Assembly: GCA_004297315.1 (NCBI GenBank)
Contig: SCTU01000244.1
Location: forward strand, 1 to 38,468
DNA: 38,468 bases
From: Dehalococcoidia bacterium
GTDB taxonomy: Bacteria; Chloroflexota; Dehalococcoidia; UBA2979
Reading direction: 5' to 3'
Positions 8,014-15,768 of the stretch are shown piece after piece (positions within the stretch are counted from its first letter, which is position 1; each line of letters starts with the position of its first letter). The notes beneath the pieces were generated by a model. It was given only the letters and a program-made list of their open reading frames with translations. It had not been told where the DNA came from and did not search any database. Both the position numbers and the translations under genes were made by a program.

Positions 8014-9881
8014 CGCTCAATCGGCATCCTGACCACGACGCGGGTCCCCCGCCCGACGTGGCTCTCGATATCGAAAGTGCCTCCGGCGGCCTGTGCGCGT
8101 TCTCGCATCATCTGCAAGCCGAACCGCGGTCGCCCAGTGGCGGGCAGGGCCTCCGGATCGAAGCCAGCGCCGTCGTCGCTGACCTCGACGACCAACGTGT
8201 CGCAGTCGACCGACAGCCTCGTCTGGACAGAGGTGGCGACGGCGTGCTGCCGGACATTACTGAGCGCCTGCTGCACGATACGGATCAACTGGATCTCGCA
8301 GGTGGGAGTGCGCCGGACGCGCTCCACCTCCGGCGCTACCTCCAATACTGCATCGATGCCGAACATCTCCCGGTACGAGGTGATGTACTCCGCGAGTGCC
8401 GCCGTGAAGCCTTGTTCGCCTGGGGCCGAGCGCAGCGCAAGGATGTTGTCGCGCACATCGGCATAGAGCGAGCGGGCCGCCGCGTCGAGGTGTCGCAACT
8501 CCTCGAGCGCCGTGACCGTATTTCCGCTGTCCAGCAGTTTGCGCACCGCCAGCACCTGCGTGTTCACATAGCCCAAGATCTGCCCCATGCCATCGTGCAT
8601 CTCGCGCGAGATGCGTTCGCGCTCCTGCATGATAGAGACTTCCTGGATCTTCCGGTGCAGGTTGGCATTCTCGACGGCTGGCGCGATCTGATCGCCAATC
8701 GCATCGAGCAGGCTCAACTCGGAACGCCGCGACATCGAAGACGCCTCACTGGCCGCCAGCACCATCACACCGACGGAGCTACCGCGGAAACACAGCGGGA
8801 CCGCACAGCACACGCGATATCCCCGCGCGGTGAGGGCGTCGTTGAAGTCGGGCTCGCCAGCGACTACGCGGATCGTCTTACCCGTCACCGTCGCCCGTCC
8901 CAGGAGCCCCTTGCCATGGGGCGAGTGGGTGATATCAAGGAGAGGCTCGTTGACAGCATCGGCGCGGCAGTGCAAGACCAGTCCGTCGCCGCTCGAAAGC
9001 CAGATTTCGCCTTCGTCTGCCCTCGTGAGCTTCGTGACCGCGCTCAGCGCGCGCGCGAGCACATCGTCCAGGTCCAGGGAGGAGGAGGTGGCTGCCTGCA
9101 CGTCGAGCAGTGCCGAGAGTTCGCGGTTCTGTGCGACCGAAGCGTCATACAGCTCTGCGTTGTGGATCGCTAACCCCAGATGCTGTCCCACGCCATGAAG
9201 AAAGGCGTAGTCGTCATCATCAAATCGGTACTCACGCCGATAGGCCACGACGACGATGCCGTTCACCGCCCCAGAACACATCAGAGGGACGCTCACCCCT
9301 GACATGATGCCCTCCTTCGTGGAGATCGCGCGGACATCGGGGTCGCTGAGCACGTTGCCGAATCGGACTGGCTGGCCGCTCCGGACGACTTCGGAAGCGA
9401 TCACGTCTTCCGCGAGTTTGGCACGCTGGATGCGCTGCATGACCGCCGGGGAGAACCCGCGGGAACCGATGGCTGTGTGCTCCTCCTCGTCAGCGAACAG
9501 ACGGCAAACAAGACTCGCGTCCGCCCCGGTCGCCGCGACGATCTGATCGAGCCCGCGCCCGACCGTGGTCGCCAGGTCAAGGTTCTCGGAGGTTGCCGCT
9601 GCCAGACGGTTGAGTGCCTCGATCTGCGCTGAGCGCTTCGCTGCACGCGCCTCGAAACGGGCGATCTGGCGGAAGACCGAAAGTGCAAAAAAGCCGGCGC
9701 CCGCGGTCACGAGAAGCAAGGTCACTACAAACCCGAGCGGGCTCCGCCAGAGGCTATCCGCCGTGCTTCGCTGGGCGAACTCCAGCAACATAATGAACGC
9801 AACCGGGGCCACGATCGTCGTCCAGCGCAGGCGGCGAAGCTCCGATGCAAGCTTCTGTTGCCGAGGCAGGGTGATTTCCAT
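8010..9881 (-). CDS. Membrane sensor histidine kinase with two GAF domains (NarX/DesK-type HisKA_3)
   Basis: 623 residues. Two membrane helices lie at about 22-36 and 49-70 with only a short loop between, so the sensed signal is probably cytoplasmic or within the membrane. Then a short coiled linker, GAF domain 1 at about 100-245, GAF domain 2 at about 262-405, and the HisKA_3 dimerisation helix with phospho-acceptor His429 (EMHDGMGQ). The ATPase domain has an N-box (QQALSNVRQHA), DDGAGFD and GRGT. ATG 9881 is chosen because GGAGGG lies 5 bases before it; a TTG at 9947 has no such signal. GAF domains in such kinases may hold haem, Fe-S or small ligands, or be degenerate; the ligand cannot be read here. 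It is the first gene of the minus-strand redox operon. Confidence 0.9.
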   Translation of the reverse strand: MEITLPRQQKLASELRRLRWTTIVAPVAFIMLLEFAQRSTADSLWRSPLGFVVTLLLVTAGAGFFALSVFRQIARFEARAAKRSAQIEALNRLAAATSENLDLATTVGRGLDQIVAATGADASLVCRLFADEEEHTAIGSRGFSPAVMQRIQRAKLAEDVIASEVVRSGQPVRFGNVLSDPDVRAISTKEGIMSGVSVPLMCSGAVNGIVVVAYRREYRFDDDDYAFLHGVGQHLGLAIHNAELYDASVAQNRELSALLDVQAATSSSLDLDDVLARALSAVTKLTRADEGEIWLSSGDGLVLHCRADAVNEPLLDITHSPHGKGLLGRATVTGKTIRVVAGEPDFNDALTARGYRVCCAVPLCFRGSSVGVMVLAASEASSMSRRSELSLLDAIGDQIAPAVENANLHRKIQEVSIMQERERISREMHDGMGQILGYVNTQVLAVRKLLDSGNTVTALEELRHLDAAARSLYADVRDNILALRSAPGEQGFTAALAEYITSYREMFGIDAVLEVAPEVERVRRTPTCEIQLIRIVQQALSNVRQHAVATSVQTRLSVDCDTLVVEVSDDGAGFDPEALPATGRPRFGLQMMRERAQAAGGTFDIESHVGRGTRVVVRMPIER

Positions 9882-10029
9882 CGATTCCCTCCGCCCGACT
9901 CTAGCAGGGAGCCACGACCGAGGCGCTACCAGTTCTTGTGGGTTCAACTCTGTGCCCGAGCCCTAGGCTCGTCAGTATCACGACGTGGCTCCATCCGAGG
10001 CACGTGCCGCAAGGCCAGGAGAAGAACCA

Positions 10030-10260
10030 ATGCGATCAGCCGTCTTGCGGTCCGCAGCGCGGATGGCAACTGTGATTGGCGTCGCCGCTCTTGCGGCGCT
10101 CGCCCGTCCAAGTGTCGTCCTGGCCCATGACGGGGAGGATAAGTCGCTTTCGCATGTGCTCCTCGATGTGGGTGTGTGGAGCCTCGGTGCGGTCGCAGTA
10201 CTCGGACTGCTCGTCGCGGTCCTCTGGCTGAGGGCTCGGCGACGAGGACTCGACACGTGA
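10030..10260 (+). CDS. Small exported or membrane protein with signal peptide and one C-terminal membrane helix
   Basis: 76 residues, of no family I recognise. An N-terminal hydrophobic stretch resembles a cleavable signal (cut likely after VVLA, leaving AHDGED as mature N-terminus). A second hydrophobic helix at about 45-65 is followed by a cytoplasmic Arg-rich end (WLRARRRG). The exposed loop is only about 20 residues and holds two His and several Asp/Glu, so a metal-binding or adaptor role is possible but unproven. ATG 10030 has AGGAG 8 bases before it; a GTG at 9985 is less likely. It is divergent from the histidine kinase gene and leads straight into the CcdA-like gene, so it is probably cotranscribed with it. 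Confidence 0.65.
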   Translation: MRSAVLRSAARMATVIGVAALAALARPSVVLAHDGEDKSLSHVLLDVGVWSLGAVAVLGLLVAVLWLRARRRGLDT

Positions 10261-10277
10261 GCACCGGTGAGGGTCTG

Positions 10278-11705
10278 ATGGCTCCTCCCGCGCGGCAGCG
10301 ACTCCCGCTGCTCGGACGCATGTCATCCACCGCGTGGATCTTCGTTGGCCTGGTCGGCGTCACGCTGTCCGCCTGGCTCGCCCTCGCATACCTCTTCAGC
10401 GGCATGGGCGGCGGGACGAGCGTTGTGGAAACCCAACGCGTCATCAAGTCGCTGTCTAGCACGACCGCGAAGCATGGCGCGCTCGAGTTCCGGGCGGTCG
10501 CAGTGACGCCGGACTACTTCCGTGTGACCGACCGAGGTGACGAACTCTTCGCCCTAGACCCGAAGAAGAATCTCGCGACGATGGTGGATTCGCCGGAATA
10601 CTTCGACACCTTCAACAAGAGTTCGGCCGACCTCGGCGTCGACCCGGAGCGCTACCTCTCACTACTCGTCACCGTGGCCGTACACGAGGGTGATCTCCCC
10701 GCGACCGAGAGCTGGCTGGAGAGCATCGTCCTGAGGTCCGGAGACGTGGGCGTCGCGCCGCTGCCGGCGCATAAGGTTGCCTACCGCTCCGAACACCATG
10801 TGACGCTTGCCTTGCAGTTCCCTCGCAAAGACGAGAACGGTGTCGCACTGCTGAAGGAAGAAGGCCAACTGCGACTCGTCGCCCCCGGGTTCGCGCCCGA
10901 CCAAGAGCCGCTGGCGGTCTCATGGCAATTGCCGCTCGCCGACACGTCCGACGCGGGGGCGATCGGGGCCGGCGCAACGATGGGGGGCATGCTCGCCGTC
11001 TTCGCGGGCCTGCTTGTCATCTTCTCCCCTTGCGCGGTGCACATGACGGCGTACTTCCTGCCGATGATTACAGGTCTCGGCATGAAGGAGGTCCTGGACC
11101 GGACTGACGACATCCGTTTTCGAGCGCGGCTCATGTCGCTTGCGCTCGCCTTTGTGGGAGGCTTTGTCGTCCTGTACACGCTCTTCGGGGTTGCGGCCGG
11201 GTTCGCCGGCCAATTCTTCTCGGACACGGCGCGACTTGCCCCCTACGTGACGCCGCTGCGCATCTTCGCCGGCACGGTCGTGATCTTCATGGCGATGCAG
11301 ACGCTGGGCGTGTTCCGGCTGCCGTTTGTCTTGAACCTCGCGATACCGGGACGTCCGCATGCAGCAGGTGCGCGGGCTGGCTATTTCGCCGCGGTCGTGT
11401 CTGGGATGACTGTTTCGATGGGCTGCCTGACCTGTGTTGGTGGATCGCTACTCGCGGCGCTCCTCATCTACGCAGGCGCCTCGGGCTCGCCGATGACCGG
11501 TGGGCTGACGCTCTTCCTGTTCTCGTGCGGGATGAGCATCCCGTTCCTCGTTGCCGCGTTTGCCTTCCAGCGGGCGGTGCCGAAGTTCACGGGCGCGCGC
11601 CGGCTGCTGCGGTACTCCACGACCGCGGCGGCTGCACTCATGCTCGTGATGGGCTTGCTCATCATCAGCGGCAACGACTCAATTTTCGAGCGGCTCGTCC
11701 TCTAG
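10278..11705 (+). CDS. CcdA/DsbD-type transmembrane thiol-disulfide reductant protein with large extracytoplasmic N-terminal domain
   Basis: 475 residues. One membrane helix at about 19-42, then an extracytoplasmic domain of about 180 residues with no family I recognise, then a six-helix CcdA/DsbD-like core from about 232. The core has the paired membrane cysteines expected for electron transfer: Cys252 in IFSPCAVHM (helix 1) and GCLTCVGG (Cys383, Cys386) in helix 4. In known relatives this domain moves reducing equivalents from cytoplasmic thioredoxin outward, for example to keep CxxCH motifs reduced for haem attachment. That suits the cytochrome genes across the divergent promoter. ATG 10278 is used; a GTG at 10257 overlapping the previous stop (GTGA) is a real alternative. 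Confidence 0.78.
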   Translation: MAPPARQRLPLLGRMSSTAWIFVGLVGVTLSAWLALAYLFSGMGGGTSVVETQRVIKSLSSTTAKHGALEFRAVAVTPDYFRVTDRGDELFALDPKKNLATMVDSPEYFDTFNKSSADLGVDPERYLSLLVTVAVHEGDLPATESWLESIVLRSGDVGVAPLPAHKVAYRSEHHVTLALQFPRKDENGVALLKEEGQLRLVAPGFAPDQEPLAVSWQLPLADTSDAGAIGAGATMGGMLAVFAGLLVIFSPCAVHMTAYFLPMITGLGMKEVLDRTDDIRFRARLMSLALAFVGGFVVLYTLFGVAAGFAGQFFSDTARLAPYVTPLRIFAGTVVIFMAMQTLGVFRLPFVLNLAIPGRPHAAGARAGYFAAVVSGMTVSMGCLTCVGGSLLAALLIYAGASGSPMTGGLTLFLFSCGMSIPFLVAAFAFQRAVPKFTGARRLLRYSTTAAAALMLVMGLLIISGNDSIFERLVL

Positions 11706-11742
11706 ACGAGCGCTCGGGGGACACGGGACATACGAGACGACG

Positions 11743-11795
11743 GGACCCTGGCAGCGGCGATGAATCGAGGCGATTCATCGCCGCTGCCAGGGTCC
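11743..11795. repeat. Perfect 53-nt inverted repeat (25-bp stem, 3-nt loop)
   Basis: Bases 11743-11767 are exactly complementary to 11771-11795, with AGG as the loop. It sits 38 bases after the CcdA-like gene stop and before a converging minus-strand gene. It could end transcription in both directions, but neither side has a T-run. A stem this long and perfect is much stronger than the other hairpins in the window. Confidence 0.9.
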
Positions 11796-11865
11796 GCGCC
11801 AGAGATGAGGCTCTCGTGATTACGGGGTCGCAGATAGGTCTCTGAGGGAGTTGTTCCTCCTAAAG

Positions 11866-11893
11866 GCTCGCGCCAGGCGCGGCGCACCTCGTC
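11866..11893. repeat. 28-nt exact duplicate of part of the LLM oxidoreductase gene (intergenic copy)
   Basis: These 28 bases are identical to 12825-12852, inside the coding region at 12634-13635. Read on the minus strand the shared segment encodes DEVRRAWRE in the gene. The intergenic copy is not in a plausible gene, and may be a remnant of a second LLM-family gene or a small duplication. Confidence 0.85.
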
Positions 11894-11928
11894 CGGCTGG
11901 GAGTCGAAGTTCTCGGCGCCTGACCCAT

Positions 11929-12345
11929 CTAGAGCGCGCGCGTTTCACTGCCGGGTAGATCGGGGTGGTACGCCGGGTCAGTGCGTGGTCGATAGCGACG
12001 ATGCCACCAGCCGTATGCGACACCACCAACTGCGAGCAGGATCACGAGGACGAGTGGGAACTTGCTTCGCGACCGCTTCGGCGAGATCTGCGAAGCGAGC
12101 GAAACGGCAGAGGCGCCGTGGGCGGCACTCTTCTTTCCCTCCTCGATGGCGGGTTGAGCTTGCTCGCGTATGTCTTCGATGCCGTGCAGCACGGCCTCGG
12201 CTTGCTCGCGGAGTTCGCCGAGGCGATCTCGGGCTACGGGGAGCGCATCCCGCAAGGCCTCCCCGCCTTCGCGACCCAGATGCATCAGATGTTCGGCCTG
12301 ACCCATGGCACGTTCACGGCGGCTTCTCGATCTCAGGAGCTTCAT
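11929..12345 (-). CDS. Small C-terminally membrane-anchored protein, uncharacterised
   Basis: 138 residues, of no family I recognise. The N-terminal two thirds is charged and heptad-like (EALRDALPVARDRLGELREQAEAVLHGIEDIREQAQPAIEEGKK), predicting a helix or coiled coil. One membrane helix follows at about 96-112 (FPLVLVILLAVGGVAYGWW), then a basic tail of about 25 residues. The layout recalls YtxH-like stress proteins, but in inverted order. The ATG at 12345 marks the start of the regular helical sequence; an adjacent upstream GTG could also serve. The longer upstream frame is Arg/Pro-rich and probably not coding. It is isolated, with about 290 bases of non-coding sequence ahead of it. Confidence 0.55.
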   Translation of the reverse strand: MKLLRSRSRRERAMGQAEHLMHLGREGGEALRDALPVARDRLGELREQAEAVLHGIEDIREQAQPAIEEGKKSAAHGASAVSLASQISPKRSRSKFPLVLVILLAVGGVAYGWWHRRYRPRTDPAYHPDLPGSETRAL

Positions 12346-12633
12346 CACTCTGGCTCGCTTCTCTCGGGGTGCTTTGCAACGATCGTTTAGCCCGAGATCG
12401 ACGCTACCACTCCGGAGCCGGTGAACCCGGTCGTATGGCTTACGGGCGCGCGGTGGATGTGGCGAATTCGTTGCGACAGGGCTCCACCTCTGCCCGTGCA
12501 CGGGAGGTGTCGACCGGTTGCCCCAGACATCTATTCCGCGCAAGCGGACGTGTCCGGGCCTTCGGTGAGCAGGGGCGCCCGCCTCACTCGGCCGTTTCGG
12601 GATGCTCACCGCCGAGCCTCCTGCGCAGGGCGC

Positions 12634-13635
12634 CTAACCCACCAGCTTCTTGAAGATCGCGGCGCGCTTCTTTGGGTCGCGTTCGTCCACCGAGACACCG
12701 TGGAGCGTGTAGCCAGCGTCGCGCTGCTCCTCGATCCAGTCGATGGCGCCTTCGACCGGGCCGGCGTAGCCGAGCGCGTGCACGACGTCGTCGGGGACGG
12801 CGGCGTAGGCGGCGGCGGAGCCGTGCTCGCGCCAGGCGCGGCGCACCTCGTCGGCGACCTCGCCGAGGCCGAACGAGCGGTAGGCGTTGTAGTGCAGGTC
12901 GCCCATGCGGGCCATGTAGAAGGCGTTCTGCTGGCGGATGCCGTCGTAGGCGCGCTCCGGATTGTCGGTGACCGTCGCGCCCGCCGAGGCCTTGATCTCG
13001 ATCGTCGAGGGGTCGCGCCCGGCGTCGCGGACGTATTGGTGGAACGTGCTCACCTCGTCGCGCCATTTCGAGCGCGTCGTGTGGCCGGGCAGCCAGCCGT
13101 CGGCGATCGCAGCGGTCTGCCGCACGGACTTCTCCGCGAACGAGCCGATGAAGATCGGGATGTGCTTCCTCGGTAACTCGTCCAGGTGGCGGAGCGTGAA
13201 GCCGCGGTCGAGGTTGAAGATCCTGCCGTGGTAGTGGAGCGGCTCCCCGGCGAGGAGCATGTTGATGATCTCGACGTACTCCTTAATGCGCGTCATCGGC
13301 TTGTCGAAGGGGATGCCGTGGAAGTCCTCGATCACCTGGGGCCCGGAGGTGCCGATGCCGATGATCATCCGGCCGTTGGTCAGCGCGTCGAGCGAGGAGA
13401 ACTGCTGCGCGACGAGGCCGGGGGTCCGCGAAAACACGTTGATGATCGCGGTGCCGATGCGGATGCGGTTCGTCTCGTAGCCGAGGATGGCCATCGTGGT
13501 GACCGCGTCGCGGCCCCAGGCTTCCGCGACCATCAGGTGGTCGACGCCGGAGTCGTCGGCGACCTTCGCCTGCTCGATAGCGTCGCTCATGCTGAACGCG
13601 CCCTGCCAGTTGAGCCCGATCCCGATCTTCCGCAT
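12634..13635 (-). CDS. LLM-class flavin-dependent oxidoreductase (probably F420-dependent)
   Basis: 333-residue TIM-barrel oxidoreductase of the luciferase-like monooxygenase superfamily. The start IGIGLNW is followed by AIEQAKVADDSGVDHLMVAE, then the family stretch TNRIRIGTAIINVFSRTPGLVAQQFSSLDALTNGR and GIGTSGPQVIEDFHG. The end has the usual VVHALGYAGPVEGAIDWIEEQRDAG region. Members with these signatures generally use coenzyme F420 or FMN, but the cofactor is not provable here. The ATG at 13635 has GGAGGG about 8 bases ahead and starts exactly at the first barrel strand; a GTG at 13662 is less likely. It is probably its own transcription unit. Substrate unknown. Confidence 0.88.
   Translation of the reverse strand: MRKIGIGLNWQGAFSMSDAIEQAKVADDSGVDHLMVAEAWGRDAVTTMAILGYETNRIRIGTAIINVFSRTPGLVAQQFSSLDALTNGRMIIGIGTSGPQVIEDFHGIPFDKPMTRIKEYVEIINMLLAGEPLHYHGRIFNLDRGFTLRHLDELPRKHIPIFIGSFAEKSVRQTAAIADGWLPGHTTRSKWRDEVSTFHQYVRDAGRDPSTIEIKASAGATVTDNPERAYDGIRQQNAFYMARMGDLHYNAYRSFGLGEVADEVRRAWREHGSAAAYAAVPDDVVHALGYAGPVEGAIDWIEEQRDAGYTLHGVSVDERDPKKRAAIFKKLVG
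12825..12852. repeat. 28-nt repeat, copy inside the LLM oxidoreductase gene
   Basis: Exact copy of 11866-11893. It lies in frame within the coding sequence, covering DEVRRAWRE, so this copy is the probable source. Confidence 0.85.
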
Positions 13636-13762
13636 CGCCGTCACCCTCCCCACCGCAGCCACCGAACGTGGGGTGGCGTGCCGCGCATGCTAGCGGACAG
13701 GCACACGAATCCGCGCGCCGGTCCCCCGGAGGAGGAGTCGGACCGCCGGCGGTAAACGAAGG

Positions 13763-13784
13763 GCGCCGCGCTCACGCGCGACGC
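13763..13784 (-). terminator. GC-rich hairpin after the iron-ADH-like gene
   Basis: GCGCCGCGC pairs with GCGCGACGC (one mismatch in 9 bp) around TCAC, starting 26 bases past the stop of the minus-strand gene at 13811. There is no T-run, so this is a tentative terminator. Confidence 0.4.
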
Positions 13785-13810
13785 TCTCGTTGGCTGGCGG
13801 CGAGAGGTCG

Positions 13811-15049
13811 CTAGTAGGCGGCCTCGAGCGTCGCGATGGCTTCCTTGGTCTGGCGCTCCTCGTCCCGGAGGCCGGCGTTGGAGTTGAAGACCTTCACGGT
13901 GTCCTTGGCGATCGCCGGGATGTCCTCCTTGGACACGTTCAACTCGCGGATGCGGGTGGGCATGTCGTGCTGCTTGTAGATGTGCTCGATCTCATTGGCA
14001 ATGGCCTGCTGCGTCTCCTCGGGCGTCTTGCCGGGCTTGAGGCTCAGCGCCTCGGCGATCTGCTTCAGCGCCTCGGCCGATGGCGTCTTCGAGCGGCGGA
14101 TGACCGTCGGCCGCAGCGCCGAGCCGGCGTCCTGTTGCCAGATGTGCGCGTAGCGGATGTGCAGCGCCGTGGCCAGGCCGTAGTCGTTGTCGAAGATCTC
14201 GCCGACGCGCATGTGCGCGCCGCGCTGCGAGTCGTCCGCGGAGCGGTTGCCGAGGAACGCCGCGGAGAAGAGGTCGAGCCGCCAGTCGATGGTGTCCGGG
14301 CTCTCCAGCATGCGGTGGTACGCGCGCTTGTGGAGCAGGTTGATCTGGTTGTGGTCGGCTTCCTCGACCGGGTTCATCGCGCCTCGGGCGGCGCCCAGTG
14401 CGGCGCTGATGTACCCGTTCACGCAGAACGCGCGCATCATCGAGAACGGCGTCGCCATGATCGCCTCGTGGTCCCAGATCAGCGACATCGGCCGGGTCTT
14501 CGGGTCGAAATACTCCAGCCGCGTCTGGTCGGGGAGGTGCGGGCTCGCGACACCCTGGCCTGCGCGGTTCATGGCTCCCGTGGGCGTGGTGACGATGTTG
14601 ATCGTCGGCAGCTTCGGGGCGTTGAGCCGCGGGCTAAACGCGGGCTTGCCCTCGGGGTACTGCGTCGCCAGCGCCGCGTGGTCACCGGTCTCACAGAGGT
14701 AGATGTTGATCACGCGCACCGCGACCACGATCGTGCCGGCGCCGAGCGAGATCAGCAGGTCAGCGCCGGCCTTGCGGGCGGCCTCGGTCGCCTTCACGAC
14801 GTCCTCGTACGGCGCCTCCATCGGGATCTGGTCGAAGTAGCCGGCGTACAGCGGGCCGAGCGCCTTCTCAATGCGCTCGACGCTGTTGGTCTTGCTCTTG
14901 ATCGACGGCGAGCAGAAGACGAACGCGCGCTTCGCCCCAGCCCGGATCACCTCTTCCTTGAGGCGGTTCTCAATCGCTTCCGAGCCGACGTGGAGCCGGC
15001 AGTCGTAGGTCCGCGAGGACCACTCGTAGAAGTTCGAGAAGTCAGGCAT
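13811..15049 (-). CDS. Iron-containing alcohol dehydrogenase-fold protein, divergent at metal and nucleotide motifs
   Basis: 412 residues resembling the iron-ADH/maleylacetate reductase superfamily. The N-terminal nucleotide-binding half shows AFVFCSPSIKSK, then YEDVVKATEAARKAGADLLISLGAGT (about 81-106) where typical members have GGGS followed by Asp. PTINIVTTPTGAMN follows near 148-161. The helical half normally supplies metal ligands as an Asp-x3-His segment and two later His. The matching segments here read CVNGYISAALGA (209-220) and GLATALHIRYAHIWQQDAG, and I could not place the usual ligand set. It may therefore be an unusual subfamily with altered metal use. AGAAAGAGAT precedes the start ATG. 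The family fold is fairly secure; dehydrogenase activity is not. Confidence 0.72.
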   Translation of the reverse strand: MPDFSNFYEWSSRTYDCRLHVGSEAIENRLKEEVIRAGAKRAFVFCSPSIKSKTNSVERIEKALGPLYAGYFDQIPMEAPYEDVVKATEAARKAGADLLISLGAGTIVVAVRVINIYLCETGDHAALATQYPEGKPAFSPRLNAPKLPTINIVTTPTGAMNRAGQGVASPHLPDQTRLEYFDPKTRPMSLIWDHEAIMATPFSMMRAFCVNGYISAALGAARGAMNPVEEADHNQINLLHKRAYHRMLESPDTIDWRLDLFSAAFLGNRSADDSQRGAHMRVGEIFDNDYGLATALHIRYAHIWQQDAGSALRPTVIRRSKTPSAEALKQIAEALSLKPGKTPEETQQAIANEIEHIYKQHDMPTRIRELNVSKEDIPAIAKDTVKVFNSNAGLRDEERQTKEAIATLEAAY

Positions 15050-15262
15050 CTCATCTCTTTCTGCAGGAGGGCCGTTCCTGGTTGGCCCTCAGTCACCGCC
15101 GGGAGGATAGAACAATCGTGATGGCGTGTGCGGCCGAGAACGAGGTAATCCGGCCGAAATCTGCCTTTCGACGCCCGATCCCGGCTCACGGCGAGGATGC
15201 GAAGCCTCGGCGGTACCGCTCGGAACACTGACAACGGTGTCCCACGATCATCTGCACACAGC

Positions 15263-15287
15263 GAGGGGAGCCCGATGGGCTCCCCTC
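15263..15287 (-). terminator. Hairpin terminator after the DUF2171-like gene
   Basis: An 11-bp perfect stem (GAGGGGAGCCC with GGGCTCCCCTC) closes a GAT loop, 30-54 bases after the minus-strand gene stop at 15317. A second small hairpin (AGCCGA/TCGGCT) lies between. There is no long T-run. Confidence 0.6.
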
Positions 15288-15316
15288 TCAGCCGAAATCG
15301 GCTGTCGTCGGCGGGA

Positions 15317-15553
15317 CTAGGCGGCCTTGACGCGAGACTCGTCGATCTTGTGCTCGCCGAGCTTGTCTTTCGTGAAGATGAGGCGGACATCGCCGCCGGC
15401 ATAGCCGGAGGCGCAGCAGTCAGTCTCCAGCCAGTAATCCGGTTGGCCCATCGCGTTTACTTTGAAGTAGCCGCCGCGGACCTCTTTGACCTGGCCGATC
15501 TTGTCGTTGTCGGCCGTGTAGACGTCAGTGCCTGGTAAGATGTTGCTCATCAT
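15317..15553 (-). CDS. DUF2171/PRC-barrel-like small protein
   Basis: 78 residues. MSNILPGTDVYTADNDKIG matches the start of the DUF2171 PRC-barrel-like family, in which one short beta-barrel domain fills the protein; such proteins often appear with general-stress genes. It has a notable Cys pair (ETDCCASGY, about 44-51). AAGGGG lies 5 bases before the first of two adjacent ATGs. It is the last in a run of four very small minus-strand genes (16268 to 15317), each with its own ribosome-binding site. The molecular role of the family is not known. Confidence 0.8.
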   Translation of the reverse strand: MMSNILPGTDVYTADNDKIGQVKEVRGGYFKVNAMGQPDYWLETDCCASGYAGGDVRLIFTKDKLGEHKIDESRVKAA

Positions 15554-15586
15554 CGATCCCCTTCGTCACGCGCTCACGTCGTTAGG

Positions 15587-15736
15587 TCAGTACCAACCCC
15601 GGCCTCGGCTGCCGATGCCGGCGATCGCCGAGACGAGCAGTACCACCAGCAAGACCACGAGCAGGTTGGATGTTAGTGCCCACGCTCCGCCTCCGAAGAG
15701 GAGGAGGAGCAGCAGGACGAGTAGTAGTAGACCCAT
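15587..15736 (-). CDS. 49-residue hydrophobic small membrane protein
   Basis: Short gene found by reading the minus strand between two annotated neighbours. It starts MGLLLLVLLLLLLLFGGG, continues with a second hydrophobic stretch (LLVVLLVVLLVSAIAG) and ends with a basic GIGSRGRGWY and TGA at 15587-15589. GGAGAAGGG sits just before the ATG at 15734-15736, and codons are varied synonymous Leu codons, which supports translation. It resembles the tiny DUF3309/lmo0937-type membrane proteins often found beside CsbD and PRC-barrel stress genes. The exact family is uncertain. Predicted as a hairpin of two membrane helices. Confidence 0.72.
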   Translation of the reverse strand: MGLLLLVLLLLLLFGGGAWALTSNLLVVLLVVLLVSAIAGIGSRGRGWY

Positions 15737-15768
15737 ACCCTTCTCCGTTCTTCCTGCGCTATCCGCGC

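Noticed and set aside
9882..10029. tRNA-like GGGTTCAACTC segment and GAGCC/GGCTC repeat in the divergent region
   Set aside because: The flanks do not pair as a T-arm and no acceptor or anticodon stem exists.
11702..11887. 61-codon frame on - containing VRRAWRE
   Set aside because: It spans the perfect hairpin and has no gene-like features; the matching segment is only the 28-nt repeat.
12346..12633. CCCGTGCACGGG palindrome in a non-coding stretch
   Set aside because: A 12-base palindrome is common in such GC-rich DNA and has no companion site.
13790..15121. 443-codon open frame on + opposite the iron-ADH-like gene
   Set aside because: Arg/Val/Asp-rich with no family resemblance; typical antisense frame created by GC-rich codon bias.
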